In this document: one piece after another, positions 12,466-24,235 of the stretch
How the letters are laid out: each line of letters begins with the position of its first letter
Position numbering within the stretch: the first letter of the stretch is position 1
DNA from: Welwitschia mirabilis
Taxonomy: Eukaryota > Gnetophyta > Gnetopsida > Welwitschiales
Assembly: GCA_051453625.1 (NCBI GenBank)
Contig: JBOZIK010000001.1
Span: 224,434,251 to 224,498,250, forward strand
Direction of reading: 5' to 3'
DNA length: 64,000 nucleotides
Position numbers and translations under genes: made by a program
The notes under the pieces: generated by a model
What the model was told of the DNA's origin: nothing
The model's database searches: none
The model's input: the letters and a program-made list of their open reading frames with translations, nothing else

Positions 12466-13473
12466 AACTATGTCTTGCATGAATTATTAAGTAAACATAA
12501 AGTGGCTAAGGGATGAAAAATTTTTTATTTTGAAGGTATTAATTTTATTTCTAGTACTGATGTTCTTCTATATTTTGTGGATTCATGCATAAATGTCTAT
12601 AAAATTCTCTCTATCACTAAATGATTTATGTAATTTTGATTCATCATCCAAATTTTGCATTCATAATCATAAGCCTTCATGAGTGTAATACCTTGAGAAA
12701 TACCTTGAAAGACTTTTAACCTAATTCTATGATTTTAAATTAGGCTTTACTTTTAGAGTAGTTCTTTCTTTTAGAATAAATTTTAGCTTGAAAAATAAAT
12801 TTTGCTAAAAAAGAATTTCTTGATGCCCTTTCATGCCTTAAACCTTCAAGTGCTTCCACCTATATAATCACCATCCTAAACATTTTCAAGTAGGAAACTC
12901 CAAATTTCATCCTCGTCATTGAATAAACTATCATTACATAAAACCAAATTTTCCATTTATTTAACTTTGGTTTTACCTCTTTAAATTCATCAATCATCCT
13001 TCTTTTCCATCTATCCACAACTTCTTAAGATTAAATGATCTTGGTTGATAGTCCTTAAATGGAATAAAATATTAATAAGTGATCACATTATTGTTATGAA
13101 TAAGGTAGAATGAAATTTTACTTGTACTTTTCAAGAAAAGGTTTTTACCTATTTTTTATTTAAATTGTTAAGGTTAGCTTTACTTAAGGTCTTTTAATTG
13201 GAAAACATGATTTAATTAAGGTGGAATCTAATTTTATGGTAAGTTAATTATATTCAAAGCATTTTATGAGGACAAGAATTATCTTGATTAGGCTAATGAG
13301 GTAATGATATCTTTATGTGCCTAAAAATTATTGAATATGAGAAGAATGATTTAATAAAATGAAATATCTCCTCTTTAAAATACACATTATTTATTAATAA
13401 ATTAAAATTGGGTTTAGTAAACTACATTGATGCTATGGACGCTCATAGGTAATGCATCTCTAACAATTGAATT

Positions 13474-14217
13474 TATAACATGTTACACTATATAAGACTT
13501 ATAAGCACTCACTGGCAATGCAAACCTGACTCCTTTATATATCAACATGTTTAACTATGTTGGAAGAGAATTCCATAATGCTAAATGTTCAATTGGATCA
13601 AAATTCTTAAAAAAATAAACAAAGCATGATTATAGAAAAGGTAAATTAGAATGAAAAAGATGGAATTAGAAGATGCTTTTATGTTTACTTTCCTTAAATT
13701 GGTGATTTGATTAGCTAATTTTTTATTGCTTGTAGGTTTACTTAGAGGATATCTTATTTGTATGATATTGTGATACATTTTAAATTTATAATCAAATGCA
13801 TAGAATTTTTAGTAAATGTGGCTATTAACTTAGGTATTTTATCTTTAGAACTTATGTTTGATGCATATTCATTAGGTTTCATGTTTTTTTTTTTCCTAAG
13901 ATTGCATTGTTTTCCCTAAATCCATTCATTAAAATCATTTTCTAGCCCTGTAATTAACTTATTCTCAAAAGCCTTGTATAAAACTTTTCATCTCTTTAAA
14001 TTTGAGGATAACATTTAATTTTGATTTAGGGGTATGGCATCCACTTTTATAGAATTTTTTCGATTTTAATGCCTTAATTGTTAAAAATTGATTGAAAAAT
14101 TTTAAAAGTGTTATATCATTTCCTTACTTTCCATTTTTACTTAGTCAATGTTTCCATGTTTCTCATGTCTTTATTAGCTTTTTACTAAGGGTCTAGCAAA
14201 ATTCTGATTAAGAGGTG
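13474..14217 (+). other. 3' internal region and PPT of element D
   Basis: No coding frame is supported. At about 14001-14030 the sequence AAATTTGAGGATAACATTTA then TTTAGGGGTATGG resembles the TTCGAGGACGAA-type block found near the 3' end of many plant gypsy elements. The PPT region CTAAGGGTCTAGCAAA then TTAAGAGGTG ends just before the 3' LTR. The same block recurs after the 100-N gap at 14547-14782 because of contig overlap. Confidence 0.5.
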
Positions 14218-15012
14218 TGTTGCATGAAAAAATTGAAATTATAAGCAAGTATAATTGATAAATTTAACTACGGGAGAAACATTAAAACATATGGTTTTAT
14301 CACATATTAATGTTTTTTCCCTTTATTACTTTTGAATGAAATTATGGACTTTTGTTAACATTAGTAGGTTTCTTAATGATTTATTAATAACACTGTAAAA
14401 CCTTAAACATTTCTAATAACAAACATTAGCACTACTAACCTTTTAANNNNNNNNNNNNNNNNNNNNNNNNNNNNNNNNNNNNNNNNNNNNNNNNNNNNNN
14501 NNNNNNNNNNNNNNNNNNNNNNNNNNNNNNNNNNNNNNNNNNNNNNAAATTTTCATCTCTTTAAATTTGAGGATAACATTTAATTTTGGTTAGGGTGTAT
14601 GGCATCCACTTTTATAGAATTTTTTTGATTTTAATGCCTTAATTGTTAAAAATTGATTGAAAAATTTTAAAAGTATTATATCATTTCCTTACTTTTCATT
14701 TTTACTTAGTCAATGTTTCCATGTTTTTCATGTCTTTATTAGCTTTTTGCTAAGGGTCTAGCAAAATTTTGATTAAGAGGTGTGTTGCATGTAAAAATTG
14801 AAATTATAAGAAAGTATAATTGATAAACTTAACCATGGAAGAAACATTAAAACATATGATTTTATTACATATTAATGTTTTTTTTCCTTTTGATTACTTA
14901 TGCATGAAATTATGGACTTTTGTTAACACTAGTAGGTTTCTTAATGGTTTCTTAATAACACTGCAAAACCTTGAACATTTCTAATAACAAACATTAGCAC
15001 TGCTAACCTTTT
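13981..15012. other. Contig-overlap duplication around 100-N gap (PPT and LTR start of D)
   Basis: 13981-14446 repeats at 14547-15012. It duplicates the PPT and LTR start of element D in the assembly; the second copy is the one continuous with the LTR. Confidence 0.85.
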
Positions 15013-16254
15013 AAAAGAAAACATGATAAATCTCACATTCCTACATCCTTTAGAGAAATTAATCAAATCGATTTATGGGCTAAGTAAAAAATAATCTATG
15101 ATAAATCTTCAGACCTAGAGACACTTGGTAGAAGTATAGGATGACATGTCATCATAACATATGGCATAATGAGGATGATCATTAGGAAGATGCATGACTT
15201 GAAATCCATTAATAGCATCATTAGTAGATAGAGAACATGTCATTACCATGCTAGCATAAGAAGATGAAGAATCTTTCCTTGTGGCTACATGTCAAATGTT
15301 TGTAAATTATTTCTTATGTAGCTGCTCTTAAGTAACCCTCCTTATGTAACCACCAACTTAATGCATTACGACAATACCTAATAAAATCATGACTTAGATT
15401 TCAAGTATTTCCTCATCTAAAAGAAGGCCTTAAGCACCCATTCTAAACATCTTTTTATTGGATTAACATGGAGAAAACTTAGAGGGTAGGACATCACAGC
15501 ACTCTGATAACCTTGCTTAAGGGTGAAATGATCTAAGGCTAGTTGGTTAGTCTTTCTCCTTTACTCTTCTTCAATGATGTCATGTATATCTCTTTTAGTT
15601 TTAATATAGGAATTGGTTTAAACCCTTTCATTGTTATTGCAAATTTTATTTAACATTATCAATATGTAGGTAGAACTAATTATCTAAAAGGTTTTCTTAT
15701 TTCATTGTTAATGCATAGAAATAGGTATTAGCAATCTTTACGTGAAGCTTACTTAATATCAAGTTATTTCAAATCATGTGAGTTATTTGAGGTTACTTTT
15801 GTGAGTTTGTAGTCCATGTTGTTTTATGGATCTTATGTACTTCGGTTCATACTTTTTGTGCTTATAAAAAACTATAAAGTATCAAAAGGACTGGATAACT
15901 CATTAACACTCAAGTGGTGGATGAGATTATACCTCCATACTGAGACTTAATGACTTAATAATTTAGTTTCTATTTCAAGATACAGGAATCATTGAAGTGA
16001 AGGTGGAGAGAAGGGTGAGTTTATTAGATCCTTGAAGCATTTTCATTCTTTTACATCATCTACCAAAGATCATCTTCTTCTTAACTTTCTAATTTTTAGT
16101 TTGTTTGAGTTCCATTATAAGATATAATACTCTTGTATCTTTTGTAAAAATTACCTCATATATTCTTGTAGAATAATAATTCTAAGTGGAAACTCAAATA
16201 AATCTAGATCACTACAAAGGTACAATAAATATTACTATGCATTTATTAATAACA
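14218..16254 (+). repeat. 3' LTR of element D (true copy starts at 14783)
   Basis: The LTR start TGTTGCATG appears twice (14218 and 14783) because 13981-14446 is repeated at 14547-15012 across a 100-N gap. From 14783 to 16254 it is continuous, 1472 bases, and pairs with 6315-7979. It ends in AACA followed by the ATGAT duplication. Confidence 0.8.
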
Positions 16255-16259
16255 ATGAT
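16255..16259. repeat. Target site duplication ATGAT, right copy (element D)
   Basis: Exact match to 6310-6314. Beyond it the interrupted C LTR resumes. Confidence 0.85.
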
Positions 16260-17386
16260 GTGCTACTAATTATCCATAACCCTAAATAAAGCTATGTAAG
16301 TAGAGTTAACCTTAAGAAAACTTTATATTTTATTCTTCATCATTAGAAATCATTGATCATCTAGCTTGCAGTCTATCATTACTAAAGCTTGATGCTTCAT
16401 TCATCCATCAAAAATCTACCATTAAAGGTCCTTAATTCCTATGGTTATGATAAGGGCTTATTTTCTCATAAGATTCTAATCCTTTCTTCTCCCTCCTTAA
16501 GTATGGGGAAATAATTAACACATCCTACATCTATGTTGTTAGGCTTTAGTACTTTATCCAGCTTAATTTGTTATTCTTTGAAGNNNNNNNNNNNNNNNNN
16601 NNNNNNNNNNNNNNNNNNNNNNNNNNNNNNNNNNNNNNNNNNNNNNNNNNNNNNNNNNNNNNNNNNNNNNNNNNNNNNNNNNNTTTAGTACTTTATCTAT
16701 CTTAATTTGTTATTCTTTGAAGTGTTTTTATCATTGATAAAGAAACTTTGATATATGATTGAATTTATTTTTTTCATCCATCATAGATTCAATTAAAATT
16801 ATTAGCTATACAATAGCTCATTTTGAATACTCTTTCATATTTATTTCTTAGATCTATTGCTTCAGTGCTTTGTTAAGGTTTAGATAATTCATATGTTATT
16901 GTATGACATCTTTCATGATGTCATACTTCTTTCTACATTTCATTGTAATACATAACATTTGTAACCCTTGTACTTTCATTACATTTTAAATTTGTGGTAA
17001 ATAATTTATTTCTTATTTATGAATTCAACTTATACTTAGTATAATATCTTTAATTTGAATAAGATCTTCTTAATAAATTAACTTATGAAAAATCATTCCT
17101 AATGCTTAGGAGAACATATGTATTCCATTTAATTTACTTATTTAACTCCTTTCTACTCAAATCCATAATGAAAACCTTTATTTAAACTTTATCAGCTTTG
17201 AAATATCATTACAATCCTTAAGAAAGAATGGTAACTAGTATTAAATGTACTACAATAGTGTGCCTATGTTATTTATTTTAAACTACTACTTATATCTTGA
17301 TAATTAGGGTATATCATCCAAAGATCACAAATTATAATAGAAATCAATGCATAACAAACATGTTAATAGAAATTTCTAGTTGATCA
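16260..17386 (+). repeat. C-left 3' LTR, second segment
   Basis: Aligns with the reverse complement of about 59590 down to 58850 and then, across element A, with 42232-42170. An example is CTTTCTTCTCCCTCCTTAAG here against CTCTCTTCTTCCTTCTTGCA there. It ends at GATCA (17382-17386), where similarity between the two copies stops. A 39-bp overlap flanks the 100-N gap at 16584. Together with the first segment the LTR is about 1.37 kb. The other side of its own target duplication is outside the window. Confidence 0.75.
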
Positions 17387-20300
17387 AGGTCCTTTTTATT
17401 TCATTCTCCTTATTGTATCTATGGAATTTGTTTAAGCTTTATTTGTAATGCATAAGGCCTTTTTTTAAAATTTAGATAAGCTACATTTTGATCTTCAAAT
17501 TCTATAATTTATGACATTAAACATTTTAATGTGCTTTCTCTACTTACATATGCTCTTAGAACAACCTCAAAGATACCCATAGAGGATCTAAATACCTTAA
17601 AAAATCCATTTCTAACCTTTCGTACTCTCATCCATTAAAAATAATAATTTTTGTTATTTTATTTTATACAATATCAACAAAATAATTAATAAAATGTCTT
17701 TAATAAATGGAACCTATCAATTTGAAAAGGAACAAAGAAAGATTAACAAGAAAAGAACACAAACTTGATGAAAAGGAGGTGTCAACATGGACTGTAAGAA
17801 GATGAAGGCATTGAAGTAAATTTCTTTGCATTGATTTAATGGAATTGAAATTAATGTTTATTTAATAGTGATGTGTGTTGATGATGCATTTGAAATTTAC
17901 TATGGATAATGATTATCATAAACCAATAACATACACTAATTTATATGAGATCATGTTAAGAGCATAAACTTAGCATGTACACATGTGGATAACATTACAT
18001 TAGAGACCTCAATATCCCATTACTAATTAAATTTTCTTAAGAATTTATAGTAACTAGAATGGTATTAATAATGTTTTAGCCTATCCATATTATTTTGTAG
18101 TCTAAAANNNNNNNNNNNNNNNNNNNNNNNNNNNNNNNNNNNNNNNNNNNNNNNNNNNNNNNNNNNNNNNNNNNNNNNNNNNNNNNNNNNNNNNNNNNNN
18201 NNNNNNNTGTGTTGATGATGCATTTGAAATTTACTATGGATATGATTATCATAAACCAATAACATACACTAATTGATATGAGATCATGTTAAGAGCATAA
18301 ACTTAGCATGTAGACATGTGCATAACATTACATTAGAGACCTCAACATCTCATTACTAATTAAATTTTCTTAATAATTTATAGCCACTAGAATAGCATTA
18401 ATAATGTTTTAGCCTACCCATATTATTTTGTAATCCAAAAATTTTACATTAAAATTATTGTTAGTTTCTTTCCAACTCTATTAACACAAAATCATTAGAT
18501 GATGTAGCATAGTTATAATCATAGAAAGCATAAAAGTTAAGCATTAAAATTAACTTTAATTAAAGATAAGTTCATTATCATTGGGACTTGATCTTTGTCA
18601 ATACATAATTCATTTAATGTTTTTTAAAACTTGTATAATAACTAAGATAAAGAAGTTAGTATGCAGATTTGCATTATCCACTAAAATAGGCTTGGAAATC
18701 TTAATTGATATATTTAATGTTTAAAAAGTAATGGATATTATCTAAAATCTCTATAAGGACCCTAAATTAGATTCCCACATAACTTTATAAAGAAGAAGAA
18801 CTTGCTTGATTGTAATGAAAACTTTTCATTTTGAAGTTTAATCAAGGTAATAAATTGTTTTTGAGGTATAATGAGTAGGAACTTAAGAGATTAATCAATA
18901 AGGTAGCTAGCATGAATAAAAAGACAATCAATGCAGAGTAATGTAAGAATAGATGATATAGCATATGTGTCTTGATATTATTTATTAATATTAATATATC
19001 CTAAATGTCATAAGTCTCAAATAATTAAACTAAAGATTATGATAATGAAAACATGCTTGTTTGTTCTTATTCATGTAAGGGATTTAAATATCATTTACCT
19101 TCTAGAATAATATACATAAAAACAAAATAATATATGAAAATAAGAAAGACAATAGGAAGATGATTTTAACAACTATAAAATAACAGATATGTACATAAGA
19201 AAAGGAAATAGGAGATAAATGTATATGACATTTGTGCATATCTATAATTCCTTTTAAGATTAGACACTAGGAAATAAATGTAAAACTAGAAATTTAAAAA
19301 AATAAAACAATGGAATCATAACTAATAGCTTATGATCATGTTATTTTTTAGTTTTTAAATTTAGTCATGAACTTTACTTTCAACTTTTGTATGAATCAAA
19401 GAATTAATGTTAATAATATTCCCTATAATACATACTAAAACATAAGATGACATTCATCTCCTAAAAGATCTTCATATCCTACATATTTACATGTATTGTA
19501 ACATGACTCTATTTCATCTTAGGCAAGAACATTAGTCAACCATCTCAATCCATAATAACAACATTCTATCTCTTACATAGTTATAGATAATGATGCGAAA
19601 ATTTACCTCTTTGAATTATTTTTAATCAATTATTTTTTTAGTTTGGAAGATGTAGTACATGGAGGTTTAAGTTGAAAGCTAAAAGAATATAAATATTTTA
19701 TATGTGCCTTTGCAAATTATTCTGTTTATCAACTTGATAATTCCAAATTTTTCTTTCTNNNNNNNNNNNNNNNNNNNNNNNNNNNNNNNNNNNNNNNNNN
19801 NNNNNNNNNNNNNNNNNNNNNNNNNNNNNNNNNNNNNNNNNNNNNNNNNNNNNNNNNNAAAGCTAAAAAAATATAAATATTTTATATGTGCCTTTGGAAA
19901 TTATTCTTTTGATCAACTTGATAATTCCAAACTTGTTCTTTTCAGTGATATACTTAAATAAAATTCTAGACAAAGATACATTTCTTTGATATTTCTTTTT
20001 GTACAATAAAAGAAACATTTAAATTAACTTTCTTAAAGCACTTCATTATTACACATACAACATAACATTTGAGAATAAAAAATGATTATCTTAAAAAATT
20101 AATTATAATGTATTTGATTGATATATAAATGTTGTATCCATAACATGGTTATGAATATAAAAAATTAATATAATTTCTTCATAAGGAATTAGCATCATCT
20201 AGTAGGAAATTCTTGGAAATGATAATTGTATTGTAAGTTATTCTAGAAGTACCTGTAAACATCTAATAAAAGAGTGATTCTACTTCTCTATTATAGGTTT

Positions 20301-21890
20301 AGGACTTCATGCCATGGAATTTAAGCATAGAATTCACTTGTGAGAATCCATGGCATGTATTTTATGAGAGAGAATTTTGGTCTTGTGATAAGATGTGAAT
20401 AATTTAAAATAGGCATAAAATATAAGATGATTATTTTTAAGGGATTAAAGTTCATACCAATATAGTATATATAACTATTCATATAATTATGTAATTCTTG
20501 AGAGAAGTATACTTGATCTATGTTGAGTCAAGAATTTCATTGTTGTTATTATTTTAATTATAATAACTAATTTTGTAAAATTATATAATTAAATAATTAT
20601 CAAACATTATGATCCTTTATTTCTTATGGACATAACCATTTATGTAATTTATAGGATTTGCAATTTATCATTTCCAACTCATCTAATTTATTCAAGATAT
20701 TCTTGAAAATTCCATTTTATGTTTGAAAAGATGAATTTATTGAGTAAAAGGTATATTAATAAATTAACTTTTCACTTAACTTTAGTTATTTTACTTTTTA
20801 TAAACTTGTGTTAATTTATTTTTCTAACTTAACTTTAAATTCTAAATAAATAATTTTATATTATTAAAACCATCATGATAAGCAAATCATGCCTATTTAA
20901 GTTTGAAATTCTCATAGAAAAATTTTTTTACTTGAAATTCATCCATAAAGCTAACTTTACATAAGTCATGACATGTCAAAGTATTATAACAAGAAATTTT
21001 AAGACAATGACACCCACAAATAATAAAAATAATGAATTCTCCTTAATTAAGAATGTAGATTTCTCAAAGACTCAAACATCTAAAACACACATATTGAAGG
21101 GAATATATAATTATAGGAAAAGAAAGCACATGATTGTCTTGGTTTTTTAATGCTACAAAATAGACATGAAATAAGAAAAACTTGTATATTTTCAGTTTAG
21201 GTATGTTCAATTCTTATTTGTAGCCCCTTATGATGACTTCATTAATAATTAATATCTTTTTACCCTTATTAAGTTAGAAGTCCCTTTTAAATTAACATCT
21301 CTTAAGATGTTAAAACACTTAAATACTCAAATAAATCTCAACTTATATGCTTTAGAATTATAATTTCATTCTTGAAGAAAGCAATTTTATCCTCACGTTT
21401 ATCATTTTCTTCTTTAAACAAAAGATGTATATAGCATTCATGTAATTTAATTCATTAGATGAATGATTAGGTAGGTAGTTTGAGAGAGAGATTCATTAAC
21501 TAAATGTAAAGTATCCTTTGTGAGATTTAAACTTATGAGTATTAGATGCTTCTTTGGTTGTTAGAAATCCAACCTAATATCCTTGTAGGTTAGATTATGT
21601 AAGTTATTAAAGAGTGAAGACATGTTATATAGATATTATGCAAGGGATTAGTTAACAAAATCTTTAGACTGGAATTTAACATCACGTTAATGAGTTAAAC
21701 TGAAGGTAAAACAACTATTACACCAAAAATAGACTGGAATGCAAATTTAAAAAAAAAAAAGAAATATCCAAAAGTCATTTCCTCTTAGATGTTAATTTTA
21801 CAGGCAGTCATGAGAAGTTACCTGGCATTTAATCAAAGTCAATGAATCCAAGCACTAGTGGTGAAAGAACTGAAAGGAGCTTTTATCATG
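17387..21890. other. Unassigned AT-rich interval
   Basis: I find no supportable gene. Short open frames here are isolated or run through N. A possible PPT plus LTR start (AAAAGGAGG then TGTCAACATGG) lies at 17772-17790. Two contig-overlap gaps occur: 18108-18207 (17874-18107 repeated from 18208) and 19759-19858 (19675-19758 repeated from 19859). A short inverted repeat is listed separately. The interval between the C-left LTR and the chromovirus-like remnant is probably older degraded repeat. Confidence 0.4.
20308..20357. repeat. Short inverted repeat
   Basis: CATGCCATGGA (20308-20318) and TCCATGGCATG (20347-20357) are perfect 11-base inverted arms with a 28-base loop. It could be a hairpin, a footprint of a small inverted-repeat transposon, or chance. 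No target duplication was identified. Confidence 0.45.
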
Positions 21891-21892
21891 TG

Positions 21893-21939
21893 GTCGTTAT
21901 AGTATAGTGATGAGTATTCCCTCCAGTCATATAAGTGAT
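21893..21939 (+). ncRNA. tRNA-Asp(GTC)-like 5' half, pseudogene or SINE head
   Basis: GTCGTTATAGTATAGTGATG followed by AGTATTCCCTCCAGTCAT matches the plant nuclear tRNA-Asp 5' half (GTCGTTGTAGTATAGTGG and onward) at most positions, through the D arm and the anticodon arm with GTC kept. The match ends shortly after the anticodon arm, and no T arm or acceptor 3' strand follows, so it is not a functional tRNA. A tRNA-derived SINE head or a partial tRNA copied during retrotransposition could explain it. A-box-like TAGTATAGTG is present. Confidence 0.6.
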
Positions 21940-22269
21940 AAAAAGACAAAAGAATAAGATAATTAAAATCATCATGAATACACTTTGGGAGTTATTAAGA
22001 ATGTTTGAATGCACTGAAAAAAATTATATACTCTTAAATACATTATCAGATGTACTAGAATGCATTAGTTTTGCCTCTTAAATTAAGGTATTTTTACCTT
22101 ATAGGAATGAAAATAAAGGTAAACGATAATATCATTTAAATAATATTCTATACTTATTTATTTTTAATAATTGTGTAATGTTGAACTTTAGAGCCATTAA
22201 ACTCTTTAATAGAGCCACTGTGATTGATTTAGATATGGCTAAAGTCTTATATTATGTTAACCAAATAAT

Positions 22270-22740
22270 CTAGCAAATTTAACTAACCTCATTCATAACA
22301 TGAATTTTTTAATGAGGATATACTTAACATTGAAATCATATTTAGATAGTAATTTTATCAAATGCATTTTCCTCATATTAAGAATTGGTTTCTTTCATAA
22401 ATACTCTAAGCTTTTGTGATTTGTCTTTAAATAGAATTTTCATCTTAAAATTTAATGTCTCTAAAATTTCAAAACATGAATTACTACTAATAATTCCAAA
22501 TAATATGCTGGATACTTTCATTTATACTTATTAAGGTTTTTAGACTTGTAGGTAATAACTAAAACATCTTGCATTAAAACTACTTCAATTCCTACTATAT
22601 AGGCATTTGTTACCATGATAAATTCCTTTTCCATTTCTAGAATCTTTAACATAAGAGTAATGGTAAGTAGAAATTTAATGTAGAAAAACTCTTTCTTGGA
22701 TCCATCATCAAAATTAAATAGCATATTGCCTTTAATCAAA
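22270..22740 (-). pseudogene. Ty3/gypsy RNase H remnant
   Basis: The longest clean part (22518-22739) reads through FNFDDGSKKEFFYIKFLL, EMEKEFIMVTNAYIVGIEVV, LMQDVLVITYKSKNLNKYK, equivalent to the gypsy series ending in TDAS..G.G.VLMQ...AY.S..L..YE. The first catalytic Asp is Asn here. The frame continues below 22518 as YPAYYLELLVVIHVLKF and LNMRKMHLIKLLSKYDF, matching the end of the domain. The enzyme degraded the RNA strand of the hybrid. It is a broken fragment that continues the RT on the same strand. Confidence 0.8.
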
Positions 22741-22849
22741 TCCTATAGTTAAAGTTGCAACTTTAAAATAATCCTAGATGGATTGAGATAAAGTCTCAAA
22801 AATCCTAACAAAATTTTTACTTTTATTGGTTACATTATTACGGCCTTTT

Positions 22850-23480
22850 AGGTAATACTAAACTTTACTTGCATAGGTTTTTATTTCATATTTTGATATT
22901 ATTTTATTTCAAAAATGAATATCCTTTTCAAAAATTCACACTTGCTTAATTTTTTTAATCAGAACATGTTGTTTCACTAACTTAAAGCCTATTGTAAATG
23001 ACATGCATGATATTTCCCTATTTTTAACATAAATTAAAACATCAACCATAAGAACAAGAATGAGTTAATATAAATATAGATGAAAAATACAATTCATTGA
23101 TATCATGATGATTATTAGTGCATTGATAAGTCCTAAGAGTATTTCGATGAATTTATAATGTTCATGTGTAGTGTGGAATGTTGTCATTGAAATGTATTCT
23201 TTTTTTATGTAAATATGAGGGTATTATAGCTTCATATCAATCTTGCTAAAGTACTATAGTTCCTCTAGTTGGTCCAATAAATAATTAATTCTTAATAAAG
23301 CCTATTTATTCTTTATAGTTATCTTATTTAATTGATGGTAATCCATGCATAGACTAAGCTATTTATCTTTCTTCTTTACAAATAGCACTAGGTCTCCCCA
23401 TGGTAACACTCTTAATCTGATCATCTTCTCTTTTACTAATTTCTTAGATTTTTATTATAACTTTTTTTAGTTATCCAACT
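22850..23480 (-). pseudogene. Ty3/gypsy reverse transcriptase remnant
   Basis: The - strand carries, in order, PWGDLVLFVKKKDK, SLCMDYHQLNKI, NKXALLRINYLLDQLEE, YFSKIDMKLXYPHI, FHTTHEHYKFIEIL, GLINALIIIM, and then VDVLIYVKNRE where the catalytic FLDDILIYS motif should be. These follow the RT domain of plant chromoviruses closely in sequence and spacing. The first catalytic Asp of the DD pair has become Val, and frameshifts and stops (X) interrupt it, so it is dead. It converted element RNA to DNA in the ancestral element. RNase H follows directly downstream on the same strand. Confidence 0.8.
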
Positions 23481-24179
23481 AAAAATTGATATAGTCCTTA
23501 AGGTATCAGTTAATCCCCATGAGTTAGATTAGTAACATCTTTCATGTTTTTTTTTAGCATCAAATCAAGTCTCCCTTCAAAGAATTCCTTAAATGACCAT
23601 AGTTATTTATGAAAATATACTTTTCCTTCATCTATTACTACTGCTTAAAATAACTAATATGCCTTTAAAAATATTTTATCTTTAGTATTGTTACATAAAT
23701 TAGTTGTCTATACTTTTTCTTTCCCTTTGAAATCTAACCTCTAGATGGAGTTTTAAGAATAAAAAGGGATTTTGATGTAAAGAATGCTCTGGTGTCATAC
23801 TTATTTAAAAATAACATGCCTAAAATTACCTTATATTTTTCCATATTTAAAGTATATAATTTATCTTGAGATTTTAATCAATTTTTATACTTAAGCTAGG
23901 AAAATAAACTATTTAAGTAATTACACTTTCTCTTACTACTTTAACTTTAGAACATTATTCTTTAGTTATTTTATTCTTAAAATATTCAGTAATCCTTAGT
24001 GAAAAAAATTTATAACTAGCACTATTATTTTGGAAAAATAAACCTAGTATTTTTTTCAAAGATCTTAAATTTTAATAGTAAAAGTTTAGTTTCTAATAAA
24101 AATTAGTTAAACTACTACAAATACTCTATTCCTAGTTTGTTATTAATTTTGCACTATTTAAGCACTAGTGTTTATTTTC

Positions 24180-24235
24180 TTTGCAATGTAGCCTCTCTTT
24201 TCATAGTTGTTACAAATTACAAGAACTTGATTTTG
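24180..24235 (-). pseudogene. Degenerate gag zinc knuckle
   Basis: - strand CNNYEKRGYIAKK fits the CxxCGKxGHxAxxC nucleic-acid-binding knuckle after two transitions (Cys to Tyr, His to Tyr), with the last Cys lost. It lies 5' of the RT on the same strand, as expected for gag. The overlapping 83-codon + strand frame at 24181-24432 is therefore more likely a shadow. Confidence 0.5.

Larger units (their letters stand above)
10339..13473. other. 1.5-kb contig-overlap duplication around 100-N gap
   Basis: 10339-11856 (1518 bases) is repeated at 11957-13473, with about 4 to 5 percent difference over the ORF. The left contig ends and the right contig continues at the same point (CTAACAATTGAATTT). 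The following 13474-13980 is unique. The block after the ORF (10848-11856) holds no coding frame I can support. Confidence 0.85.
6315..16254 (+). mobile_element. Element D: full-length non-autonomous Ty3/gypsy-type LTR element
   Basis: Two LTRs of about 1.47 kb (6315-7979, and 14218 or 14783 to 16254) enclose an internal region with an Asp-type primer binding site, a gag-like region and a 131-codon ORF, then a PPT region. It is flanked on both sides by ATGAT (6310-6314 and 16255-16259). On either side the C LTR continues without loss, which proves the insertion. I find no protease, RT, RNase H or integrase motif in the internal region, so it would have depended on another element's enzymes, plausibly an Athila-like one such as C. 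Contig-overlap artefacts inflate its apparent length (100-N joins at 7361, 8428, 9137, 11857 and 14447). Confidence 0.85.
1..17386 (+). mobile_element. Athila/Tat-like Ty3/gypsy element C-left, 3' part, interrupted by element D
   Basis: The element enters from the left edge. In + orientation it shows integrase (640-1690), about 4.2 kb of post-pol sequence, a polypurine region ending at 5928, and a 3' LTR (5929-6314 then 16260-17386). Element D (6315-16254) is inserted inside that LTR. The assignment rests on integrase text typical of plant non-chromovirus gypsy elements and on a second copy of the same LTR and PPT region in opposite orientation at 42170-60201 and 60202-60620. Athila/Tat elements are known to carry extra sequence or an env-like ORF between pol and the 3' LTR, which fits the long post-pol region. 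RT, protease, gag and the 5' LTR lie outside the window. All coding sequence is broken by stops. Confidence 0.75.

Noticed and set aside
21893-21939. Functional tRNA-Asp gene
   Set aside because: The T arm, the 3' acceptor strand and the discriminator are missing.
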